From assembly GCF_045788535.1 (NCBI RefSeq), contig NZ_CP074074.1, positions 744,001 through 808,000 of the forward strand: a stretch of 64,000 bases of DNA, in the 5' to 3' direction. Shown here one piece after another: positions 1 through 7,576 of this stretch. The DNA is from Allotamlana fucoidanivorans (lineage in GTDB: Bacteria > Bacteroidota > Bacteroidia > Flavobacteriales > Flavobacteriaceae). A program made the translations under genes and the position numbers. Every line of letters starts with the position of its first letter. The first letter of the stretch is position 1. The notes beneath the pieces were generated by a model. The model saw nothing but the letters and a program-made list of their open reading frames with translations, was not told the DNA's origin and made no database searches.

Positions 1-162
1 TTTTGCCTGTAAACTTGGATTTTTTATAGTAATATCTACAATTACCTCATCACCAAAAGTAACGATGTTTTTTACAGCACCACTTTCAACCATATTCTGT
101 CCTTCTCCAGGCACAGTAATGCTTTCAAGTGCTTTTAAAATGTCTTTTTTATTCAGCTTCAT
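1..162 (-). CDS. Mrp/ApbC-type Fe-S cluster carrier ATPase, N-terminal part only
   Basis: Only the first 54 residues lie in the window, starting at ATG 162-160; the gene runs off the left edge. The visible part (MKLNKKDILKAL, then SITVPGEG, GAVKNIVTFGDEVIVDITI) matches the small N-terminal DUF59/MIP18-like domain that precedes the P-loop ATPase in Mrp/NBP35 proteins, which carry and transfer Fe-S clusters in the cytoplasm. The Walker motifs are outside the window, so a stand-alone SufT/DUF59 protein cannot be fully excluded. A TATCTTTG -7 box lies about 25 nt upstream. Confidence 0.72.
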   Translation of the reverse strand, partial: MKLNKKDILKALESITVPGEGQNMVESGAVKNIVTFGDEVIVDITIKNPSLQAK

Positions 163-185
163 TTATTCAGATTAATTCTAAACAA

Positions 186-193
186 CAAAGATA
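186..193 (-). promoter_or_regulatory. -7 promoter box of the Mrp gene
   Basis: Read on the minus strand this is TATCTTTG, matching the Bacteroidota TAnnTTTG -7 box. It lies 24 nt from the start codon. No clear TTG -33 box is visible. Confidence 0.4.
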
Positions 194-297
194 ATTAATA
201 TCCCTTTAAGGGAAAAACTACTTCCAATAAGTTTTTCTAATGTTTTAATTAGCCGTAACTTATTTACCCTGTGTCATTTTAAAAGGATAAAAACCAA

Positions 298-627
298 CTA
301 CAATTCTATGCTAGGATCCCAAAAAACGGCTTCAAAATTTTGTATTTGATGATTAAGAATCTCAATACCTTCACTCTCTAATAACTGCTGCATTAAATTT
401 GTACCATCAAAATGATGTTTCCCCGTTAGCAGCCCCTTACGATTAACCACTCGATGAGCTGGGACCTCTTTTCCTACTGAGCCATTCATAGCATACCCTA
501 CCATTCTAGCACTCCTGGCGGCTCCCAGATACTTAGCAATTGCGCCATAACTCGTGACTCTTCCGTACGGAATTTGTTTAGCTACTTCATAGACTCTTTC
601 AAAGAAATTTAGCGTTTCAGCTTTCAT
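298..627 (-). CDS. alkyltransferase-like protein (MGMT-family DNA-binding domain without the acceptor Cys)
   Basis: This 109-residue protein has the C-terminal DNA-binding fold of O6-alkylguanine-DNA alkyltransferase: IPYGRVTSYGAIA in the helix-turn-helix (residues 19-31) and RMVGYAMN with the base-flipping Arg41. At the active site the usual PCHRV is PAHRV (residues 56-60), so the alkyl-accepting cysteine is alanine. Family knowledge: such ATL proteins bind O6-alkylguanine without repairing it and hand the lesion to nucleotide excision repair. It ends 10 nt before the LysE-family gene and was probably co-transcribed with trmB and that gene. Start ATG 627-625. Confidence 0.88.
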   Translation of the reverse strand: MKAETLNFFERVYEVAKQIPYGRVTSYGAIAKYLGAARSARMVGYAMNGSVGKEVPAHRVVNRKGLLTGKHHFDGTNLMQQLLESEGIEILNHQIQNFEAVFWDPSIEL

Positions 628-636
628 GAAAACGTA

Positions 637-1266
637 TTAAAATTCTTTTATAATACTTATTATTGTGACAATAGATATCACACCTGTTATACTGCCAATG
701 ATGAGATTCATATTTTTCTGAGAGGTTAGTGATTTGCTCTTTATTTTATCAAAAAAGAAAATATACATGTATAACATTACAAATGTACCTGTAACCGCTC
801 CAGACACATAAGAAAATATACTTATCCCTTCAAAGGTCATCCATCCAAAGGAAGCCAAGGTAATGGTCATATAAGCTTGATAAGGTATAGGAAACACATT
901 AAGTGCTGACATAAAAACCCCTTGAAAAAACCGACTGTGCTTACTCTTTGTTTTAGGCTCTACCTGAGGCTGGGCTTTAGATTTAGCAATAAAAAGAAAA
1001 TAAACCGTTATTAAAATAAAAATGACAACAGCCACACGCCGAAGCACATCAATGACCTCGGGGTGCTTACTAAGATATCTTGCAAAAATAGCTGCTATAT
1101 AGGTTTGGGCAGCTACAATAACACATGCCCCAATGGAAAACATAATACCCCGTACATGACCTTCTTTTAAACTAATTTTAGCAGCCGTCATATTAAGCAA
1201 CCCAGGTGGAATCACCCCTATAAAAGCAAAAAATAAGCCGAGTAAAAAGATAAAGGTGATATCCAC
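637..1266 (-). CDS. LysE-family membrane exporter
   Basis: A 209-residue integral membrane protein with about six hydrophobic segments (roughly 5-25, 38-62, 75-98, 118-140, 145-172, 186-206) and a LysE/RhtB-like first helix ending in IPPGLLNMTAAKISLKEG. Family members export amino acids or related small molecules across the inner membrane; the substrate cannot be read from sequence. The start is GTG (1266-1264), whose G is the last base of the trmB TAG stop, so the two genes are translationally coupled by a 1-nt overlap. Confidence 0.82.
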   Translation of the reverse strand: MDITFIFLLGLFFAFIGVIPPGLLNMTAAKISLKEGHVRGIMFSIGACVIVAAQTYIAAIFARYLSKHPEVIDVLRRVAVVIFILITVYFLFIAKSKAQPQVEPKTKSKHSRFFQGVFMSALNVFPIPYQAYMTITLASFGWMTFEGISIFSYVSGAVTGTFVMLYMYIFFFDKIKSKSLTSQKNMNLIIGSITGVISIVTIISIIKEF

Positions 1267-1943
1267 TACGGCTTAATTTTAAACTTAATGTATGTTATAG
1301 CTTTATTTTGCTCTAAATATTGAGATTCATAAAACGTTTGAATACTTGTTACTTCTTCTGGGCTACCTTCCTGTTTGTAAACATCATGATTTGCATAAAC
1401 CACCTCATGCCCAGCACCGTGCAACAACCCAAGTGTGTAACCGTGCATAAATTCACTATCCGTTTTAAGGTTAATAAAGCCTTCTGGTTTTAAAATTTTT
1501 TTATACCGCTCTAAAAATTGAGCATTCGTCATACGGTGCTTAGTACGTTTATATTTTATTTGAGGATCAGGAAAAGTTATCCAAATCTCATCAACTTCCT
1601 GGTCTCCAAACGCATAATCAATAAGTTCAATCTGGGTTCTTAAAAAGGCTACGTTTTCTATTTGCTTCTCAACAGCCGTTTTTGCACCGCGCCAAAATCG
1701 AGCGCCTTTTATATCAATGCCAATAAAGTTTTTATTTGGGTACTTTTTTGCTAGTGCCACCGTATACTCTCCCTTTCCACAACCTAATTCTAAAACCAAA
1801 GGGTTTTCATTTTTAAAAAAAGTTTCGCGCCACTTTCCTTTCAATTTAAAGTTTGAATGTACCAACATGTCTCGTGTTGGTTGAATCACGTTTTTAAACG
1901 TTTCGTTTTCTTTAAATCGCCTAAGTTTATTCTTGCTTCCCAA
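1266..1943 (-). CDS. trmB: tRNA (guanine-N7-)-methyltransferase TrmB
   Basis: A 225-residue class I SAM-dependent methyltransferase that makes m7G46 in the tRNA variable loop. The SAM motif LELGCGKGEY is at residues 51-60 and the family signature FPDPQIKYKRTKHRM begins at residue 124. The length is normal for the family. It is the first gene of a three-gene minus-strand unit with the LysE-type exporter and the alkyltransferase-like gene. Confidence 0.95.
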   Translation of the reverse strand: MGSKNKLRRFKENETFKNVIQPTRDMLVHSNFKLKGKWRETFFKNENPLVLELGCGKGEYTVALAKKYPNKNFIGIDIKGARFWRGAKTAVEKQIENVAFLRTQIELIDYAFGDQEVDEIWITFPDPQIKYKRTKHRMTNAQFLERYKKILKPEGFINLKTDSEFMHGYTLGLLHGAGHEVVYANHDVYKQEGSPEEVTSIQTFYESQYLEQNKAITYIKFKIKP

Positions 1944-2121
1944 GGTCTATTAACTATTTCTTATTATTATCATATTTTTGGTAAAATTACGGAAATATAC
2001 GAGAGTTACTCTATGCTTATCTTTGATTTTGATTAAAACTTACTTCTGGTGATGGAGCAATTGATAGCATAACTTGCACAAAGCCATCTAAGGATAGAAC
2101 AGATAGGTTAAAACAGTTAAT

Positions 2122-3168
2122 ATGAAAAAGCGAATTTTAGTGGCTCCTTTAAATTGGGGACTTGGGCATGCCACAAGATGTATTCCTATTGTCAAAGCGC
2201 TAATTAGTGAAGGTTTTGTTCCTATCATTGCTAGTGATGGCAGTGCATTACAATTACTGCGTAAAGAATTTCCTAATCTGTCTTCTATTGAATTACCCTC
2301 CTATAACATCACCTATGCAAAAAACGGAAAATTATTTAAACTGAAATTACTAAAAGATTCTCCCAAAATTATCAATGCTATAAAAGAAGAAAAAAAGGCT
2401 ATTAAAAGAATTTTAGAGCTTAATGAAATTTCGGGTATTATTTCAGACAATAGACTCGGTGTTCGACATAAAAACGTTCCTTCTATATTTATTACACATC
2501 AGCTTAATGTTTTAAGCGGTAGCACCTCATGGTTAAGCACCAAAATGCACTTAAGCTTCATTAAAAAATTTGACGCCTGCTGGGTACCTGATTTTGATAA
2601 CGTCAACAACTTAAGTGGGAAATTAAGTAGATCTAAACAAATCGATATTCCCGTTAAATACATTGGTCCGTTAAGTAGGTTTAACAAGAGTAAGACAAAA
2701 ATAACAACTAACTTATTGGTACTTCTATCTGGACCTGAACCACAGCGCACCTTATTAGAAGAGAAATTATTAATGGAACTAAAATCATACCACGGATCTA
2801 TCATTGTTGTAAGAGGTTTGATGGAAAAAGAGCAGCATGTTGAAGTAAGAGATAAAATAACCCTTTACAACTTTATGACTTCTGAAGAACTTGAAAAAAC
2901 CATGAATACAAGTGCAGGCGTTTTGTGCAGATCGGGGTATACCACTGTTATGGATTTGGCTAAATTAGAGAAACAGGCATTTTTTATCCCAACTCCTGGG
3001 CAGTTTGAACAAGAATATTTAGCAAAACGATTTACAGAGCTAAACATTGTACCTAGCTGCTCCCAAGATGAGTTTACTGTAAAAAAATTAATTGATGTAC
3101 CGCTTTACAAAGGTTTAACTATGCCTAAAGAAACAACTAATTTTAAGGAATTATTCAACCTTTTCTAA
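2122..3168 (+). CDS. glycosyltransferase, GT-B fold (MJ1255/MurG-like)
   Basis: A 348-residue protein beginning KKRILVAPLNWGLGHATR; the GLGHATR loop (residues 14-20) is the acceptor-side glycine-rich motif of MurG and MJ1255-type GT-B enzymes. The C-terminal half has SGPEPQRTLLEEKLL and CRSGYTTVMDLA (about 270-281), the nucleotide-sugar-binding region of this family. It probably transfers a sugar to a lipid or envelope acceptor; the substrates cannot be told. The gene stands alone, and its 3' end overlaps the convergent histidine kinase gene by 18 nt. Confidence 0.8.
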   Translation: MKKRILVAPLNWGLGHATRCIPIVKALISEGFVPIIASDGSALQLLRKEFPNLSSIELPSYNITYAKNGKLFKLKLLKDSPKIINAIKEEKKAIKRILELNEISGIISDNRLGVRHKNVPSIFITHQLNVLSGSTSWLSTKMHLSFIKKFDACWVPDFDNVNNLSGKLSRSKQIDIPVKYIGPLSRFNKSKTKITTNLLVLLSGPEPQRTLLEEKLLMELKSYHGSIIVVRGLMEKEQHVEVRDKITLYNFMTSEELEKTMNTSAGVLCRSGYTTVMDLAKLEKQAFFIPTPGQFEQEYLAKRFTELNIVPSCSQDEFTVKKLIDVPLYKGLTMPKETTNFKELFNLF

Positions 3169-4194
3169 GGTAAAAGAAAATTCACTACCCACACCATACT
3201 CACTTTCCACATAAATCTTTTCGTGATGTGCCTCAATAATGTGCTTTACGATAGAAAGCCCAAGGCCAGATCCGCCTTCTTTTCTAGAACCGCTTTTATC
3301 AACCCTATAAAACCTTTCAAATAGCCTTGGCACATGTACCGCAGCGATACCCTCTCCGTTATCGGTAACTCTAATAATAACTTTATTCTTTATGAGGTTT
3401 TCTATACTTACCTCAGTGGTACCTTTTTGGCTACCGTACTTCAAAGAGTTAACAATTAAATTTGATAAAACCTGCTGTATACGTTCCTTGTCTGCCCGAA
3501 CCATGATAGGCTTTGAATATACCCTGTCAAAAGTTAACGTAATGCGTTTTTTTTGGGCTTTTATCTCAAACATTTCAAACACACTCTTTATCAATTCAAC
3601 GATATCAAATTCTTGAATATCTAAACTCAAATCACCTACTTCGAGTTTGGTAATCATATCCAGATCATTAACTATATACCCCAAACGTTCAATACCTTTA
3701 CTAGCTCTTAAAAGATATTTCTCTCTAATATCTTTGTCATTCATAGCACCGTCAAGCAGAGTTAAAATATACCCTTGAACTGTAAAAAGTGGTGTTTTTA
3801 GTTCATGAGATACATTTCCAAGAAATTCTTTTCGGTATTGTTCTCGAACCTTAAGGGTTTCTATTTCAATCTTTTTATCTCTAGCAAACTTATCTATTTC
3901 TTCGGTTAAGGTTTTCATATTGGTGGTAATAGGACCATCACTTAAGCTTGCTGATTCAAGTAAGGTTAAATCATCATAAATCTTCTTAACACGTTTGTAA
4001 ATAAACCGTTCAACACTAATTTGAATGGTAAGAAAAGAAAAAAGAAACACACATAACCCAAAAAGTATTATATACAACCATTCTAATTCATACACCGCAT
4101 ATAAAAAAACACCCATTATGAGTGTTATATATAAGGTTATATAAGCTGCGGTTCTAATCGCAAATTTGTATGACTTCTTAAATTTGGTCTGCAT
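3151..4194 (-). CDS. sensor histidine kinase, PhoR type
   Basis: A 347-residue membrane kinase with two adjacent N-terminal membrane helices (about 13-33 and 39-58) and almost no periplasmic loop, so it probably senses within the membrane or through a partner. The phospho-acceptor His130 is in FLGNVSHELKTPL. The ATP-binding domain has the N box (LSNLIVNSLKYG), G1 (DNGEGI) and G2 (GSGLGLSIV). The start codon overlaps the response-regulator stop by one base (TAATG), so the pair forms an operon. Similarity to PhoR and the PhoB-like partner suggest phosphate control, but no pst/pho genes are nearby to confirm it. Confidence 0.9.
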   Translation of the reverse strand: MQTKFKKSYKFAIRTAAYITLYITLIMGVFLYAVYELEWLYIILFGLCVFLFSFLTIQISVERFIYKRVKKIYDDLTLLESASLSDGPITTNMKTLTEEIDKFARDKKIEIETLKVREQYRKEFLGNVSHELKTPLFTVQGYILTLLDGAMNDKDIREKYLLRASKGIERLGYIVNDLDMITKLEVGDLSLDIQEFDIVELIKSVFEMFEIKAQKKRITLTFDRVYSKPIMVRADKERIQQVLSNLIVNSLKYGSQKGTTEVSIENLIKNKVIIRVTDNGEGIAAVHVPRLFERFYRVDKSGSRKEGGSGLGLSIVKHIIEAHHEKIYVESEYGVGSEFSFTLEKVE

Positions 4195-4874
4195 TAATCT
4201 ACAAACTTATACCCAACGCCTTTGATTGTTTTAAAGCTATCATCCCCCAGTTTCTCTCTTAGTTTTCTTATATGAACATCAATAGTTCTACCTCCAACAA
4301 CCACTTCATTGCCCCAAACTGTATCAAGTATCTCGTCACGTTTAAACACTTTTCCTGGCTTAGACGCCAACAAAGACAATAATTCAAACTCTTTTCTGGG
4401 CAGAATAATTTCTTTGCCTTTTGATGTTATTTTATATTCATCTCTATTAATAACAAGGTTACCCACTTTTACAGTATCAGACACATCTTCTTCTTTAAAG
4501 CGTCTTAATAATGCTTGAACCTTACTTACTAAGACCTTAGGTTTAACAGGTTTAGTAATATAATCATCTGCTCCTGCATCAAAACCGGCTACCTGAGAAT
4601 AATCTTCTCCTCTTGCCGTTAAAAAAGTAACTATGGTATTATTGAGATCTGGGTTTTTTCTAATGAGTTCACAGGCCTCAATACCATCCATTTCAGGCAT
4701 CATAACATCTAATATAATTAAATGCGGTTGTTCCTTTTTTGCTTTCTTTACCCCCTCGTGTCCGTTCTCGGCAGTAAAAACTTGATACCCTTCATTAGAT
4801 AGGTTATACCCAACAATTTCTAAAATATCAGGTTCATCATCAACTAATAAAATCTTGATATCTTTTTTCTTCAT
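4194..4874 (-). CDS. response regulator, OmpR/PhoB type
   Basis: A 226-residue DNA-binding regulator. The receiver domain has the acidic pair DDE at residues 12-14, phospho-acceptor Asp56 in LIILDVMMPEMDG, Thr in TFLTARGE and Lys in ITKPVKP. A PhoB-type winged helix follows (about 130-226; GRTIDVHIRKLREKLG, then IKGVGYKF at the end). It is transcribed first, with the cognate kinase immediately downstream. A TATATTTG -7 box lies about 24 nt upstream of the start. Confidence 0.93.
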   Translation of the reverse strand: MKKKDIKILLVDDEPDILEIVGYNLSNEGYQVFTAENGHEGVKKAKKEQPHLIILDVMMPEMDGIEACELIRKNPDLNNTIVTFLTARGEDYSQVAGFDAGADDYITKPVKPKVLVSKVQALLRRFKEEDVSDTVKVGNLVINRDEYKITSKGKEIILPRKEFELLSLLASKPGKVFKRDEILDTVWGNEVVVGGRTIDVHIRKLREKLGDDSFKTIKGVGYKFVD

Positions 4875-4897
4875 TTTATAAGGTTGTTTGTCTAAGT

Positions 4898-4905
4898 CAA
4901 ATATA
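4898..4905 (-). promoter_or_regulatory. -7 promoter box of the response regulator/kinase operon
   Basis: The minus strand reads TATATTTG, a match to TAnnTTTG, 23 nt from the ATG. The -33 region is not a good match. Confidence 0.4.
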
Positions 4906-5067
4906 AAACTATTAACATAATTTCATTAAAATTACAAAATTAATAACATTAAGATAACAAAGCTCTTACACCAATTTAATCTTTCGACCAAAGGAACGAA
5001 CCTTTAACACATTTTTTGGCATCACTTTTGCATTAATTCTTTAACTTTATAACACTAAATAAAGCGA

Positions 5068-5409
5068 ATGAAAAAAAACTACGTTTTCTTTTTATTTATT
5101 ATAACAATTTTATTTTCAATACCTTGCACATACGCTCAAGAAAACAAGCCTAGTGAAAGTTTTGATCAAAGAATTGAAGGACTTTCTATTTATCCAAATC
5201 CAGCCAATAGATATCATAATTATATCAATATCTCATCAAAACTAAACGCTCCAAAGACAATAGAAATTTTTAATGTGATTGGGAAACGCATTTTAATCAC
5301 AAACATCATCTCTAAAGAATTGAACATCTCTAATTTAAAAACTGGGGTATATCTTTTAAAAATCACGGAAAACAATGTTAGTGAAACCCGTAAGTTAGTT
5401 ATTCATTAA
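5068..5409 (+). CDS. small secreted protein with T9SS type A sorting domain
   Basis: A 113-residue protein: signal peptide at residues 1-23 (ends TYA-Q), a linker of about 13 residues, then a complete type A C-terminal sorting domain with its usual blocks (LSIYPNPA, IEIFNVIGKRI, LNISNLKTGVYLLKI, RKLVIH). There is essentially no cargo domain, so the mature protein would be little more than a sorting tag. It may be a remnant of a larger secreted protein or a real minimal cargo. The family route is export by Sec and then across the outer membrane by the type IX system. Confidence 0.8.
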   Translation: MKKNYVFFLFIITILFSIPCTYAQENKPSESFDQRIEGLSIYPNPANRYHNYINISSKLNAPKTIEIFNVIGKRILITNIISKELNISNLKTGVYLLKITENNVSETRKLVIH

Positions 5410-5549
5410 TGCATTAGATTTTTTTTACTTTTTATAAAAGCTTACATTAAAGGTACTTTCAGTACATTTATTTCATCCATACTTCCACCTAAAACAAAAA
5501 GAGCACAAAGCACTATGCCTTGAAAACCAACTATTTACATGTGTGTTTT

Positions 5550-5581
5550 TTTGCTTTATTCAAAAAAATTCTTTATCTTTA
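5550..5581 (+). promoter_or_regulatory. promoter of the T9SS cargo gene at 5609
   Basis: TTTG at 5550-5553, a 20-nt spacer, then TATCTTTA at 5574-5581: a near match to the Bacteroidota TTTG-N19-TAnnTTTG promoter. The predicted transcript start is about 20 nt before the ATG. Confidence 0.5.
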
Positions 5582-5608
5582 GATAGAGTGAATTAAATTT
5601 AAAACTAC

Positions 5609-6382
5609 ATGAAAAAAACTTGCTTTTTATTTTTTGTGTTATCGACTTTTTTAAATTTTTCTCAAGAAGAAATTTTGATTAATGGTGGTTTAGAGATTTG
5701 GGGAGATCATAGCCCGCTTAATTGGGATAAATATGAACATATAAGTCAAGAATCAGGTATAGTACATAGCGGTACCTTTTCTGCTAAAGTTGAAGCCGCA
5801 GGAACATCGGATTTAACCCAAAACTTACTAATAATACCAGGAGAATCGTATACAATATCTTTTTGGTATTACGTTGAGTCTGGAGATGGTACTGACGCAA
5901 GAATTTGGAGTTATTGGCTAAATGGCTTAAGCACAGTAATGGATGCTACTACCGATGATGCTTTACACGGACCGAATAATAGTTATTTACCCAGTAATGC
6001 TTCATGGCAACAATACATGACCACCGTTACTGCTCCATCATTTGGAGTTAATGGTTTACGATTCGAAGTTAGAACTTATGGATCGGCAGTTGTATATTGG
6101 GACGACCTTTCAGTGATTGATAATAACACCTTAACAATAAAAAATACTCAAAAACATAAATTTTCTATTTTTCCTAACCCAACTTCTTTGGGATACTTTA
6201 ACATATCAAGTAACAATAATACCAAAATTGATGTCTTAATTTTTGACATGCTGGGAAACCAAATAATAAATACAGAAATCGCCCAAAATACTTTAAACGT
6301 ATCATCTCTAAAAGCAGGTGTTTACTTAGCTCAAATTCATCAAAACGGGGCAACTATAACAAAAAAACTGGTTACAAAATAA
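5609..6382 (+). CDS. secreted carbohydrate-binding-like protein with T9SS type A sorting domain
   Basis: A 257-residue protein. Residues 1-19 are a signal peptide (cut near LNFS-QEE). Residues 21-172 look like a CBM4/9-type beta-sandwich, with the usual NGGLEIWGDHSPLNWDKYE opening, a TYTISFWYYV strand and VYWDDLSVID at the end. Residues about 183-257 are a type A sorting domain (FSIFPNPTS, VLIFDMLGNQI, LNVSSLKAGVYLAQI). There is no catalytic domain, so it is probably a stand-alone surface binding protein; the ligand is unknown. It is followed by a strong terminator. Confidence 0.82.
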   Translation: MKKTCFLFFVLSTFLNFSQEEILINGGLEIWGDHSPLNWDKYEHISQESGIVHSGTFSAKVEAAGTSDLTQNLLIIPGESYTISFWYYVESGDGTDARIWSYWLNGLSTVMDATTDDALHGPNNSYLPSNASWQQYMTTVTAPSFGVNGLRFEVRTYGSAVVYWDDLSVIDNNTLTIKNTQKHKFSIFPNPTSLGYFNISSNNNTKIDVLIFDMLGNQIINTEIAQNTLNVSSLKAGVYLAQIHQNGATITKKLVTK

Positions 6383-6401
6383 CCTTAATTTTAAAACTAA
6401 T

Positions 6402-6431
6402 AAAAAAGCGTTGCCATAGCAACACTTTTTT
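6402..6431 (+). terminator. intrinsic terminator after the T9SS cargo gene
   Basis: The hairpin GTTGC-CATA-GCAAC is extended by an A-tract/T-tract pair (AAAAAAG and CTTTTTT). It lies about 20 nt after the stop codon. Confidence 0.75.
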
Positions 6432-6439
6432 ATTTTACA

Positions 6440-6447
6440 TATTTTTG
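6440..6447 (+). promoter_or_regulatory. -7 promoter box of the LuxE-like gene
   Basis: TATTTTTG matches TAnnTTTG and lies 16 nt before the ATG, directly behind the preceding terminator, so this gene is its own transcription unit. Confidence 0.45.
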
Positions 6448-6463
6448 TAGCTTTCATAAATCT

Positions 6464-7444
6464 ATGATTGACACAGCCTCAATATTTAATATTAGCAATG
6501 AACAAGAATTTGAAGATTTAGCATTACAAATCTTTAAGTTTCAATTTCAAAACAACAAAGTGTATCGTGCATTCTGTGATTTACTTTATATACATCCTAG
6601 TGATGTTAATTCCATTAAAGACATTCCTTTTCTCCCTATTGAGTTTTTTAAAACAAAAACCATAGTCAGTTCAAAAAACCAAATACAAACTACCTTTACA
6701 AGTTCTGGAACCACAGGAGATAACACCAGTAAGCATCATGTAACCGATTTAAATCTGTACATAAAGAGTTTTACCAAAGGATTTAAACACTTTTACGGAA
6801 ACATTGAAGATTATGTCATTTTAGGCCTTTTACCTTCCTATTTGGAACGCCAAGGTTCTTCATTAATTTACATGGTAGACACCATGATAAAAACATCAAA
6901 ACACGATGAAAGCGGGTTTTACCTCAACAATCTGTCTACATTGAAAGACACCTTGGTAAAACTAGATGCTAAAGGCAAAAAAACATTACTCATAGGCGTT
7001 TCTTTTGCTTTATTAGATTTGGTTGAGGCTCATAGCTTTAATTTGAACCATACCATTATCATGGAAACAGGCGGTATGAAAGGCCGAAGAAAAGAGCTCA
7101 TTAGAACAGAGCTACATCATATTTTAAAAACAGAATTTGGCGTAAATCACATACATAGTGAATATGGTATGACAGAGCTTTTGAGTCAGGCTTATTCAAA
7201 AGGTGAAGGTCTTTTTGAATGCCCCCCGTGGATGAACGTTTTAACTCGAGATCCTGAAGACGCGCTCTCTATACAAGACACAAACACAACAGGCGGCTTA
7301 AATATTATTGATCTTGCCAATATTAATTCATGTTCATTTATTGCCACTCAAGACTTAGGAAAATCCTATAAAAATGGACTATTTGAAGTGATTGGCCGCT
7401 TTGACAACTCAGACATTAGAGGCTGTAATCTTATGGTTTTTTAA
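6464..7444 (+). CDS. LuxE-like acyl-protein synthetase / acyl-activating enzyme
   Basis: A 326-residue member of the LuxE branch of the adenylate-forming superfamily. The phosphate-binding loop FTSSGTTGDNTSK is at residues 78-90, METGGMKGRRKEL in the middle, and HSEYGMTELLSQAY carries the aromatic-Gly-Met-Thr-Glu nucleotide motif. LuxE activates fatty acids and transfers the acyl group to its partner LuxC for reduction to aldehyde. No luxC, luxD or bioluminescence gene is present here, so the physiological acceptor is unknown. Confidence 0.78.
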   Translation: MIDTASIFNISNEQEFEDLALQIFKFQFQNNKVYRAFCDLLYIHPSDVNSIKDIPFLPIEFFKTKTIVSSKNQIQTTFTSSGTTGDNTSKHHVTDLNLYIKSFTKGFKHFYGNIEDYVILGLLPSYLERQGSSLIYMVDTMIKTSKHDESGFYLNNLSTLKDTLVKLDAKGKKTLLIGVSFALLDLVEAHSFNLNHTIIMETGGMKGRRKELIRTELHHILKTEFGVNHIHSEYGMTELLSQAYSKGEGLFECPPWMNVLTRDPEDALSIQDTNTTGGLNIIDLANINSCSFIATQDLGKSYKNGLFEVIGRFDNSDIRGCNLMVF

Positions 7445-7533
7445 AAAAATTTAAAATAATTGTAAGCACCTATAAACCCTCCCGACTAAAGAGGTGTTAA
7501 GTAAAAGAAAAATTAATTATTAGTTGGTTAGCT

Positions 7534-7576
7534 AAATAGAGCTAGACGATTCTTCTTAAAGTCTGGCTCTATTTTT
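7534..7576. terminator. terminator between the LuxE-like gene and tyrS
   Basis: A 14-bp stem (AAATAGAGCTAGAC paired with GTCTGGCTCTATTT, one G-T pair) with a 13-nt loop, ending in a T-tract on the plus strand. It lies 90 nt after the LuxE-like stop and its right arm reaches the tyrS stop codon, so it can serve both convergent genes. Confidence 0.75.

Noticed and set aside
201..213. Short palindrome TCCCTTTAAGGGA between the Mrp and ATL genes
   Set aside because: No loop and no T-tract; too short to call a terminator or operator.
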